From contig CM065805.1 of NCBI GenBank assembly GCA_033398695.1, forward strand, positions 72,384,762 through 72,448,761: DNA of 64,000 nt. The letters run 5' to 3'. The position numbers were made by a program, and so were the translations under genes. The notes below the pieces were generated by a model, which saw only the letters and a program-made list of their open reading frames with translations, was not told the origin of the DNA and made no database searches. The stretch is from Orobanche coerulescens (lineage: Eukaryota > Streptophyta > Magnoliopsida > Lamiales > Orobanchaceae). This document shows, piece after piece, positions 43,683 to 53,034 of the stretch (its first letter is position 1; each line of letters starts with the position of its first letter).

Positions 43683-44783
43683 CTAATGACCTAGAAATGG
43701 TAGGTGTAGACTCCATGAAATAGACTGTAGCAGTCTTCGTGTAGTTGGGACCTTCGTTTTGACGACGCAGACAAAGAGTTTGACTTCATGCAAAACAAAG
43801 AGGAACCTTGTGTATACAAGAGGGTTAGTGGGAGCTAGTTCGCATTCTTAGTACTATGTGTAGATGACATTCTACTAATAGGAAATTATGTGGGAATGCT
43901 CAGTTCTATGAAAGCTTGGCTTTCGAGTAATTTCTCCAAGAAAGGCTTGGGAGAAGAAACCTATATTCTTTGGATTCGACTCTACTGGGATAGATTGAAG
44001 AGAATGATAAGTTTTTTTCCAATCCCTCGATATAGATAAAGTCATAAAGCGATTTAAGATGGATCATTCTAAAAGAGGGTTCCTATCGATGCGACATGGA
44101 ATAAAACTCACCTTGAAGATGTGTCCTCATAGTGAGGAACAATGAAAGGAAATGAGTATTACACCATATGCTTCGGAAATGGGTTGCCTAATATATACTT
44201 TATTATGTACGAGACCTGACATTGCCCATGCTGGGAGCGTGGTAAGTAGGTTTCGGGCTAACCCAGTTCGGGAACATTAGACCGTCGTAAAGAACGTTCT
44301 CAAGTACTTTAGAAGGACTAGAGATCTGGTTCTTATATATCGCGGTGGAGAACTGAATGTGATTGGATTCACTGTATTGGACATCCAAGGACAGAAAGAC
44401 GATTCTATGTCTACTTCTGGCTACATTTACTCTTAATGGAGGAGCAATATCTTGGCATAGTACCAAGTATAGCGCGACTGCTAATTCCACCTGTTAGGCT
44501 GAGTATAAAGCGGCCTCGGGGGCCTCCAAAGGACGGATTTAAAAGTTACTGGGTAAACTTCACATGACACCTTGTGCTGCGCTGCCAGAGCGGTAGTATA
44601 GGCCTAGGAGCCGAGGTTTCATAATAGTACCAAACATATTGAGAGAGAGTATCATCTCGTGAGAGAATTTGTTCGCAAAGAGATACATTGTGCTGCATAG
44701 AGTAGAGTCAGCCGACTACGTCGCTGATCCACTGACCAAGCCACTTTCTCAGATTAGTTTAGAGCGTCATCTGGAGAACATAG
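43683..44783 (+). pseudogene. pol: C1 reverse transcriptase remnant and RNase H
   Basis: The RT N-terminal and fingers region is deleted after about 43735. Reading resumes at the C-terminal part of RT (WDLRFDDADKEFDF, EEPCVYKRVSGS, and CVDDILLIGNYVGML). RNase H-like pieces follow in several frames (HNSTKHIERKYHLVRE-like region near 44630-44680; ADYVADPLTKPLSQI at 44700-44760). Many stops. The catalytic YVDD is present as CVDD, but the protein cannot be made. Confidence 0.75.
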
Positions 44784-46003
44784 TGTTGTGTCAAGATTTA
44801 ACACTCTCCGACCGGCGATCGCCTCGGAGATCGGGCGACCTAGCCACTGCCGAGCGGCCGAGGCAGATCTGCCGACCAGCGACCAGGCGGCCGAGCCTTA
44901 GCCCAGCGGACAAGCTAAATCGGCTAACCGAATGTCCCAGGACAAGTCCCGGTGCCGAGCGATCGACACCATATACGATCGTCTCTCGGCACCAGCCGAC
45001 CGACTCCTGGCGACCGACTAGCGTTCAACACCATGTACGATCGTCGCTCGGCGCCAGCCGACCGACTCCTGGCGACCGACTTATGGACGATCATCTCTCG
45101 GCGCTTTGCCGACCGACCCTTTGTCGACCGACCCTCGGTGACCAGCTAGAGATGACCGCTTCATGTCGATCAGCACCGATGGCCATCCAGTCGGCAAGGG
45201 CCGAACCTCAAGACTGGCACCACGTGCAAGGACCGAGACAAGATCCGCGAATCACGGGCCATTGACCACAGCCTGGCAGAATCTCTCCACCAGCCGACAA
45301 GCCGCCGAAAGCTGTCAGTAGGGCCGCATTGTGACTGACTCCGGATGCGTGCTGGCTCCTTATTGGACCGCCCAGCTGGCGCCAGCATCTTACTTGGACT
45401 TTAGCCCGACAGCCAGCATCTTCCTTGGACTTTAGCCTGACAGCCAGCATCTTCCTTGGACTTTAGCCCGACAGCCCAGGAGATCGCCCCATTATAATAT
45501 TGGCTGGCAGGCGATCGGCAGATTATTATAATGACCGGAAGGCGATCGCCCGCCTAAGGACAAGACCCGACTGTCCCTATATAAACAAGGCACCCTGCTC
45601 TCGGCCACTTCTTCTGCATTATCGCGATTTGAGCATACAATACAGAAGCAATATACAGCACTTGGCTAATCTCCAACTCTTGGCAACAGCTATCATTCGG
45701 TCCTTCTTCTCCCGGCCTATCTCATCCAGCAGATTATCGGCGGGGACGAAGAACATCGAGCTTCGCTCAAGAGCCGGAATAATAGAGTCTTTTTACACTC
45801 ATTGTATCTAGATTTCTCACATTAATACTTGTATCCACGAATATTTGTATTAATAACATCTCGCGAGAGCATTCAAGCCCGGGCCTAACAAACCCGGCAA
45901 ATCTTGTATTATTTATCTTCTCTCGGAAGTGCTCCCGTAATTGTTGTTTGTTGCCCGTCGTCCAGCAGTATTAAACTTCGGATAAATATTTTGGGCAACA
46001 ACA
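44784..46003 (+). repeat. 5' LTR of G2 (1220 bp)
   Basis: TGTTGTGTCAAG to GGGCAACAACA. U3 holds repeated CCGACCGACTCCTGGCGACC modules (about 44990-45130) and three copies of a 31-bp unit (core CATCTTCCTTGGACTTTAGC, about 45380-45480). TATATAAA is at 45578-45585. Confidence 0.88.
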
Positions 46004-46005
46004 AT

Positions 46006-46015
46006 TGGCGCTAGA
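46006..46015 (+). other. Primer-binding site of G2 (tRNA-Asn type)
   Basis: TGGCGCTAGA starts two bases (AT) after the LTR. It is complementary to the 3' end of plant tRNA-Asn(GUU), ...TCTAGCGCCA. The match stops after about ten bases here, whereas the G3 copy matches over 38. Confidence 0.75.
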
Positions 46016-46018
46016 GGA

Positions 46019-47457
46019 ATGGGCCTCCAACCCTCAAATTTTTACACCTACCGTCCCGAAGAACACTCACTGTTCTCGGGGCAGATACTTGAAGTGACAC
46101 TCACTGCACTTCAAAGAAATCCTTCAGAAATCATGTCTTCCGCCTCCGCGTCGAAGAAGGCCGCTGACCAGCCGGCTAGACCCCCCGTTCCGTCCCAGTC
46201 CGAGCCGCATCCGATGGTGGAAGGTAGCCGTCGCGGTCAGAGACGCTCGATCCCGTCCCGGGACGGCGGCCCGAGCCTCTCGCTCGATCAGTTCCGAACC
46301 AATGAACAGATCGAAGAGGCCATAGCCGTCCTTCAGGAGCGGCGGAGTACTCTCGACGCGCCTCCTGCTATCACCCCCTCGATCTCCCGCCGGAAGTCCA
46401 AGCGGAAGCTCATGGCATTACTGGCCGAGCGATCGCCAGAAGGCTCTCGCCCGCAAGAAGAGGCGCTCGGCAGCTGGGGCACCTCTGTCTTCGATCGCCT
46501 GGGCAGTGACCCGACCTGGCGACCGGGGCAGTCTGGCCCCAGCTACGAGACGACGGAGTTTGAGTCCCTCACCAGGAGCTCGGCCTACCCGGCTCCCGAA
46601 AGGCGATCCAGTCGCCTGGCTCCCGCTCGCCAAATTCCCGAGGTCAGCAGCAGCGGAGTCCGGAGATCGGTACATGATCGCCTCGGCCCCCGCTCCCAAA
46701 GCCGATCCGCAAGCAGCCGAGCAACGGCGATTGCCGCATTGCAACGTCAGCTCGACGACGTGAAGGCGCTCCTGCAATCCGGGGCAGGCGCCGTGAAGAC
46801 GATCGCCGCGCCAAGGGAGCTGCTCGCGATCGACATCGAGCTCGCCCCGGTGCAGCACAAGATCGCTCCTCCTCAGACACCCGTGTACCAGGGGCGATCG
46901 GACCCCCAAACACACCTGCACAAGTTCAACATCTACATGACCGGGTGTGGGGCATCAGACGCGACCCGGTGCCGAATGTTCCCTCGGCCTGGGCGACCTC
47001 GCCCACCGGTGGTACACCTCATTGCCACCTCGGTCCATTGGCTCCTTTAACGAGTGGCGCACGTCTTCACGTAATACTTCGCCACCGGGGCCGCTCGGCG
47101 TAAGGTCCCCATCGCATGTGGCGGATCGTGCAAGGGGAAGAGGAGTCCGACTGGACTACATCGACCGGTTGACATGATCATCCTCAACGGCGAGCCCGTA
47201 GCGATGAGACCGCCTCTACGCGGTCCTAGGAGGTTTTCGTGGCTTCGCCTATGTTCAGGCATCTCACGAAGACCCTACCGACGACCTACGCAGCCTTCCG
47301 GGCTAGAGCCGCAGATTTCCTGTCGAGGCAAAGGCTTCTTCTTGGCCTAGGAGTAGAGCGATCGGTGCCCGCGCGACGACCTCCAGTCTACCAGCCCGAT
47401 CGCTACTATCCAGCAGGGCCGGAGGACTCGCTCACCGCATACAGTCCACCATTTTAA
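46019..47457 (+). pseudogene. gag: G2 gag, frameshifted
   Basis: From ATG 46019; ATG 46133 (MSSASASKKAADQPARP) is an alternative. The N-terminal half is Arg/Ser/Pro-rich with a coiled-coil-like stretch (IAALQRQLDDVKALLQS). The capsid region starts TPVYQGRSDPQTHLHKF and MTGCGASDATRCRMFP. A missing base near 46980 moves the rest (LGDLAHRWYTSLPPRSIGSF) to another frame; further breaks follow, and FRHLTKTLPTTYAAF appears at about 47245. G4 carries the same protein on the opposite strand with a longer open capsid region. It would form the particle; this copy cannot. Confidence 0.75.
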
Positions 47458-48283
47458 ATGAGGGACTAACTCCCGCCCGATCGCCGATATCGACCTACGA
47501 ATAAAGCGATCGGCTGCCGAGCGGCGATCGCCAGTCTTCCGGCCCGATCGCCGATCATCACGCTACATCATCAGCAACCCGGTGGACACGATCTCCATCT
47601 ACAGTCCAGCATATAACATGACGGACTAAGGCATAAGATCGCCTCCACCGCACATCATAAAGCCATGGTCCTGGCAGTCGATGGAACCGGCTGCTTCGGC
47701 CATGCAAGGTCCCTTTTGGCCGAGATCGCCCGCCCTTCGTTTAAATACGAGGCCGGCATAGTCTAAGGGCTCTCCAACATTAATCAGTGGACACGCGCCA
47801 CAACCCCCGTCTCAACGTACACCGTCGAGGTCGGCCATCTCCATGGCTGGTCGAGGTGGAAGCAGAGCTAACAAGCCGCGGGCGTGGAGTTGATTCATCC
47901 GACGCTGCCCCGCGCAAGGACTCCTCTAGACCGAGACCGCACGCCCTTCGTTTAAATACAAGGCGAGGCGCAGCCTAACAGAGGACCCTCATAATAAAGT
48001 GAGTCACGAGACATTCAATGTCTTCGCGCACCAAGACACGGTCATGGAGTCGGTCCATCGATCTCCGCGACTGTGCACGATTCCTCAAACAAAGCGAAAC
48101 CACCAAGTTTCCATGGGGGATCGGCCAATGTTGTTTTTGCAGGTACAAGACCGAAAGATAGCTAAGCCAATCGACCATGATAGCCCAAGTCCAAAACCAA
48201 AGTCAGCTCAGCAAGATCGACCGTCCTCATCTTACACGGTCGCCAGCAAGAACCACCTAGCCCCATGTCTTCAACATAGGAGC
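47458..48283 (+). other. G2 3' non-coding region
   Basis: pol is absent. The region repeats motifs such as CCCTTCGTTTAAATAC (near 47735 and 47946), also present in reverse in G4 (61840 and 62105). The antisense gene of G1 and G3 is not seen here. Confidence 0.55.
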
Positions 48284-48298
48284 AAGCTGGGGGGCAAT

Positions 48299-49489
48299 TG
48301 TTGTGTCAAGATTTAACACTCTCCGACCGGCGATCGCCTCACAGATCGGGCGACCTAGCCACTGCCGAGCGGCCGAGGCAGATCTGCCGACCAGCGACCA
48401 GGCGTCTGAGCCTTAGCCCAGCGGACAAGCTAAATCGGCCAACCGAATGTCCCAGGACAAGTCCCGGTGCCGAGCGATCGACCCCATATATGATCGTCTC
48501 TCGGCACCAGCCGACCGACTAGCGTTCGACACCATGTACGATCGTCTCTCGGCGCCAGCCGACCGACTCCTGGCGACCGACTTATGGACGATCATCTCTC
48601 GGCGCTTTGCCGACCGACCCTCGGTGACCAGCTAGAGATGACCGCTTCATGTCGATCAGCACCGATGGCCATCCAGTCGGCAAGGGACGAACCTCAAGAC
48701 TGGCACCACGTGCAAGGACCGAGACAAGATCCGCGAATCACGGGCCATTGACCACAGCCTAGCAGAATCTCTCCACCTGCCGACAAGCCGCCGAAAGCTG
48801 TCAGTAGGGCCGCATTGTGACTGACTCCGGACGCGTGCTGGCTCCTTATTGGACCGCCCAGCTGGCGCCAGCATCTTCCTTGGACTTTAGATCGACAGCC
48901 AGCATTTTCCTTGGACTTTAGCCCGACAGCCAGCATCTTCCTTGGACTTTAGCCCGAAAGCCCAGGAGATCGCCCCATTATAATATTGGCCGGCAGGCGA
49001 TCGGCAGATTATTATAATGACCGGAAGGCGATCGCCCGCCTAAGGACAAGACCCGGCTGTCCCTATATAAACAAGGCACCCTGCTCTCGGCCACTTCTTC
49101 TGCATTATCGCGATTTGAGCATACAATACAGAAACAATATACAGCACTTGGCTAATCTCCAACTCTTGGCAACAGCTATCATTCGGTCCTTCTTCTCCCG
49201 GCCTATCTCATCCAGCAGATTATCGGCGGGGACGAAGAACATCGAGCTTCGCTCAAGAGCCGGATTAACAGAGTCTTTTTACACTCATTGTATCTAGATT
49301 TCTCACATTAATACTTGTATCCACGAATATTTGTATTAATAACATCTCGCGAGAGCATTCAAGCCCGGGCCTAACAAACCCGGCAAATCTTGTATTATTT
49401 GTCTTCTCTCGGAAGTGCTCCCGCAATTGTTGTTTGTTGCCCGTCGTCCAGCAGTATTAATCTTCGGATAAATATTTTGGGCAACAACA
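48299..49489 (+). repeat. 3' LTR of G2 (1191 bp)
   Basis: Preceded by the polypurine tract GCTGGGGGGCAAT. It lacks about 30-40 bp of the U3 repeats present in the 5' LTR and is otherwise nearly identical. TATATAAA is at 49064-49071. It ends GGGCAACAACA and meets the tRNA-derived segment directly. Confidence 0.88.
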
Positions 49490-49527
49490 CCACAAGGTCG
49501 GAGGTTCAATCCCTCCTTCTAGCGCCA
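49490..49527 (+). other. 38-bp segment identical in form to the 3' half of tRNA-Asn(GUU), including CCA
   Basis: Starts CCACAAGGTCGGAGG and ends CTTCTAGCGCCA. It contains a complete T arm (GGAGG, loop TTCAATC, CCTCC) and the 3' acceptor strand with CCA, which nuclear tRNA genes do not encode. The 5' half of a tRNA is absent. Read on the minus strand it is an extended primer-binding site, two bases (AT) after the reversed G3 LTR, as in G2. It is a reverse-transcribed tRNA primer copy, not a tRNA gene. Confidence 0.85.
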
Positions 49528-49529
49528 AT

Positions 49530-50110
49530 TGTTGTTACCCAAAATATTATCCGGAGATAGTATTGCTGGAATGATTGAGTAACAAACAAATGCGAGAACA
49601 CTTCCGTGAGAAAATAGATAACACAAGATTTTCCGGGGTTGTTAATCCCGGGCTTGAATGCTCTCGCGAGATGTTATTAATAAATATACTGTCAAGTACA
49701 AATATTAATGTTAGAATCTAATACAAGGAGTGTAAAGACTTCTAGTTATCTAGGCTTTAGAGCGCGTAGATTGCCGGAAGAACCAGATAGATGAATTTGT
49801 GAGTTCTTGCTTGGGATATATGATGAATGTGTATGAATATCACTATGAATCTGTTAGTGTTTTCCAAAGGAGCCTTTTATTTTCTCTTTGGTGTGTATTT
49901 TGCACTTAATTCGTAGTGGATTCGCCTCTCCTTGGCCGCAACAGTGAGTCCTCTATTTATAGGGGACAAGGTAGTTGGGATCCCTCAGGCGATCGCGGGC
50001 GATCGCCGTTTTCTATATTAAAATAAACGACCGATCGTCCCGTCACGTGGGCCTGTTCCCTTGAGGTCCGAGGTTGCAGTTGGAGGCCAGCTGGGTGAAC
50101 CAATGGGAAC
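49530..50110 (-). repeat. G3 reversed partial LTR (R-U5 side)
   Basis: Starts TGTTGTTACCC, the complement of the family LTR end, and matches the complement of 51319-51884. By eye only about three substitutions were seen. It stops inside U3 at CCAATGGGAA. Confidence 0.85.
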
Positions 50111-50253
50111 CGTTGGCCTGGGACCAGACCCCTCCATCATCGGAACGGAAGAAACAGGGGGAGCGGCGATCGGCGGCTCTAAAATAGCTAAATCCGCCTC
50201 AGCCGACGGAAGGGACTCTTCCGGCCTCTGCCTCTTGCGGCGCTGAAGCTGTT

Positions 50254-50610
50254 CCTATTCCTGGACCACCGGCTCGGCGACCAGCACCGCAGCGGGCTTC
50301 ACCACAGGGGCAGGGCGAGACGACGTCGCGTCAACGCGACCCGTTTTCTTTCCCAGATGAAGGCGACCGATAAAACCGGGGTTAGACATGGCAATCTCCT
50401 GCGGTAGCTCGGCGATACGGGGAAAATAAATCTCTGCCAAAGAAGAAATTCAAACAAGTTAGACACTTACTTAGTCATGGCGACCTCTTGGAGACGATCG
50501 CCTCGCAGAAGAGAGTAGATGAAAAGTCATACCAGGGGCCTTCAAGTGGCGAGGGAAGCGAAACAGTCGAGCTCCCAATCGGTGAGATTCGTGGCTGACT
50601 GACTGAACGT
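50254..50610 (-). pseudogene. G3 antisense gene, N-terminal domain deleted
   Basis: The minus strand keeps a TATA box (50610-50617), the end of exon 1 (frame ...FRFPRHLKAPG at 50533), an intron at 50532-50434 and exon 2 (IYFPRIAELPQEIAMSNPGF to about 50255). The splice phase and the P.I.ELP motif after the intron agree with G1. The large N-terminal domain seen in G1 is missing. Exon 2 continues basic and Ala/Pro-rich to PVVQE, so the G1 gene probably encodes a similar tail. Confidence 0.5.
50434..50532 (-). other. Predicted 99-bp intron of the G3 antisense gene
   Basis: Donor CCCTG|GTATGAC, acceptor TTTCTTCTTTGGCAG|AG with a clear pyrimidine tract. Phase 1, as in G1. Confidence 0.5.
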
Positions 50611-50617
50611 CTTTATA
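50610..50617 (-). promoter_or_regulatory. TATA box for the G3 antisense gene
   Basis: Minus-strand CCTATAAAGACG, about 325 bp from the LTR, matching the position of CCTATAAAAGGGG in G1. Confidence 0.5.
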
Positions 50618-50939
50618 GGAAACCGGCAGTGCGCGGATCCGCTCCCAGACGATCGAGAAATCAAAGGGGACGCATTAAATGCGGCCCTCGAATCCCGCAT
50701 ACGCGTCTTTTCGAGGGCATGCCAGCCGACAGGTCTGACAAACCGTCGGATTCCCCCAACAGCGGCACGACGCGTGTCCCAGCCACTTTTGGAAGGCCCG
50801 CCTTCTTTTCCCGCTGCTCCCGACGCGAAAGAAGGTCGTCCATTTTTGAATTCAGATCGGCTGGTCGTTAAACATCGACGATCGCCAACAATGCCACCTC
50901 ACCCCGTGTTTTCAACATCGAGGCGAGCTGGGGGGCAAT

Positions 50940-51884
50940 TGTTGTGCGGCGATTTATTCGCCACGATAGGCGATCGGCGACCTCCCAGAAAAGTCAACCA
51001 TGGAAGACAAACTCCGGACAAACGCCTAGAGTTCGGCACAATGCGTCGATCGTCTTTTTGGTACCCAGCGATCGTCTTTTGTTATCTGACGATCGTCTTT
51101 CGTGTACGGACCAGAGGCGATCGTCTCATGCCACGTGGGGATCCAGCATCCGTCAAAGTCGTTGAAGACCGAATCTTGAACGATGGCCCACCCACGGATC
51201 TTCATAGGATACCGACAGATAGGATCATTGACCCCAGCCTGTCACCTACCGCACCTACCGACAAGGCCGAAAGGTACGAAGTGGCCCTCCTCGACAAATG
51301 ACTGCAACACGTGCTGGCTTCCCATTGGTTCACCCAGCTGGCCTCCAACTGCAACCTCGGACCTCAAGGGAACAGGCCCACGTGACGGGACGATCGGCCG
51401 TTTATTTTAATATAGAAAACGGCGATCGCCCGCGATCGCCTGAGGGATCCCAACTACCTTGTCCCCTATAAATAGAGGACTCACTGTTGCGGCCAAGGAG
51501 AGGCGAATCCACTACGAATTAAGTGCAAAATACACACCAAAGAGAAAATAAAAGGCTCCTTTGGAAAACACTAACAGATTCATAGTGATATTCATACACA
51601 TTCATCATATATCCCAAGCAAGAACTCACAAATTCATCTATCTGGTTCTTCCGGCAATCTACGCGCTCTAAAGCCTAGATAACTAGAAGTCTTTACACTC
51701 CTTGTATTAGATTCTAACATTAATATTTGTACTTGACAGTATATTTATTAATAACATCTCGCGAGAGCATTCAAGCCCGGGATTAACAACCCCGGCAAAT
51801 CTTGTGTTATCTATTTTCTCACGGAAGTGTTCTCGCATTTGTTTGTTACTCGATCATTCTAGCAATACTATCTCCGGATAATAT
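50940..51884 (+). repeat. G3 3' LTR, last bases missing
   Basis: Follows the polypurine tract (50925-50939) and starts TGTTGTGCGGCG. TATAAATA is at 51467-51474. It ends at GGATAATAT, about 15 bases before the expected ACAACA, and continues as C1 sequence TTAGATACC. Confidence 0.85.
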
Positions 51885-52147
51885 ATTAGATACCATAGTG
51901 TGTGGCATTGAGATTGTTGGGAGTATGCCCTCGAATGCCCTCGTAATGTAAATTATTGATATAAGGACATGGATGTTTCTTTATTTACTGGTAGTTATTG
52001 TCATTCCTAACTCGTAAATATATATATAGAAACTAGTCCGTGTATTTGAGAGCAAAACGTTCCACTCCTTATTAGATAAGGGGGTCGGCACTGGAAAGGT
52101 TTATAGCTCAAATACTTAATCGTTCGCAAGTCGATAAAACTTGTCTG
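51885..52147 (+). repeat. C1 end and truncated 3' LTR
   Basis: ATTAGATACCATAGTG is the end of C1 RNase H (compare C2 61336). The LTR starts at 51915 (TGTTGGGAGTATGCCC). About 12 bases of the polypurine tract and about 40 bases near the LTR start are missing compared with C2. The LTR stops at 52147, where reversed copia leader begins. Confidence 0.75.
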
Positions 52148-52989
52148 GGCTGGATACAACAACGCGCTCGGCCGGATCCAGCAAGCACTCGACTGGATAA
52201 AGCAATGCGCTCGGCACTGACTCGGCAGAATACAGCAAGCATTCGGCCACAGGCCGGACGTGCTCGGCCACACTCGACAGCTGTATGGAAAATCGTCCAA
52301 CGATTGGATACAACTCGTTTTTGGGCAGATTTCTAAAATCCTGTTATTCATGATCTATATTATTAATATAAATCATATTTCCAAGAAAAACCTGATTTAT
52401 ATCATAACATAAAATCACGGAAAAACGACACTACGGCGAACAATAAAATATCTACGATTATCAAAGTGATTGTAAATCACAAAACAAGCATTCCAAATGC
52501 TAAATATCGTATATACGATTGCAAGACCTCGCTCCGTTACTACTGTTGGGATTCAGCGCCTAAAACGAAGGCCCAGCGGAAGCGGTAAAATGAAAACTAA
52601 TTCGATCTGAATCCCTACGAGGATCGATCGAGCTACGCATATACGAATATAAAATAAACAATGGAAGATTCAAAATCGTCATACCCTTGCCGTCCGTTGA
52701 TTATATGGAGTTCCTTCTCTTGAGCTATTCCCCAAACGATCCAAAATGCTCCAAGCCCTTGGATGATCCAACGCCGAAAAAACCGCGTCTCTACTTGTCA
52801 CGCGTCGAAGAAACAAACGGAATGACAACACTCGATTAACCTCTAAGGTTACGGCTAGAATCAAGTGATGAAGCTTTATTATTATAACACTCTAAGTGTA
52901 TAATTTATATCTCTCAATTTTATCTCTTGATATTTTCTCCAAGAATATATCTCAAGAACAATGAATAAATGTGAAGACTTGAATAAAAA

Positions 52990-53034
<45 letters not shown>

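Larger units (their letters stand above)
41151..44783 (+). mobile_element. Element C1: Ty1/copia retrotransposon, 5'-truncated, split by G2 and G3
   Basis: Leader 41151-41320 matches C2 56512-56679; the 5' LTR and most of the leader are missing. gag-protease-integrase is followed by a large RT deletion and RNase H. At 44783 the element is interrupted and resumes at 51885 (TTAGATACCATAGTGTGTGG), followed by a truncated 3' LTR. C2 shows the uninterrupted version of this site. Confidence 0.85.
44784..49489 (+). mobile_element. Element G2: non-autonomous Tat-like Ty3/gypsy element without pol
   Basis: LTRs 44784-46003 and 48299-49489, tRNA-Asn type primer site, gag region, about 0.8 kb of non-coding 3' region, polypurine tract. 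No protease, RT or integrase is visible, so it would depend on enzymes from a relative. It sits in the RNase H end of C1. The usual 5-bp target duplication is not seen: CATAG lies on the left, and G3 directly abuts on the right. Confidence 0.85.
49490..51884. mobile_element. Element G3: partial Tat-like element with inverted LTR arms
   Basis: Left to right: tRNA-derived 38 bp, reversed LTR 3' part (49530-50110), internal 3' region with an antisense gene (50111-50924), polypurine tract, forward LTR (50940-51884). The LTR arms face each other as a near-perfect inverted repeat of about 570 bp. There is no gag or pol. The right LTR lacks its final bases and joins C1 directly. Confidence 0.8.

Noticed and set aside
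46418..46921. 167-codon minus-strand frame in G2
   Set aside because: It lies antisense to gag, is rich in Arg, Gly and Leu as GC-rich shadows are, and has no TATA box or domain like G1.
49490..49527. tRNA-Asn gene
   Set aside because: Only the 3' half is present and CCA is encoded, which plant nuclear tRNA genes lack. It fits a primer copy between LTRs.
44800..51440. Cyanobacterial contamination suggested by GCGATCGC
   Set aside because: The motif lies inside plant LTRs with matching copies, TATA boxes and plant tRNA primer sites.
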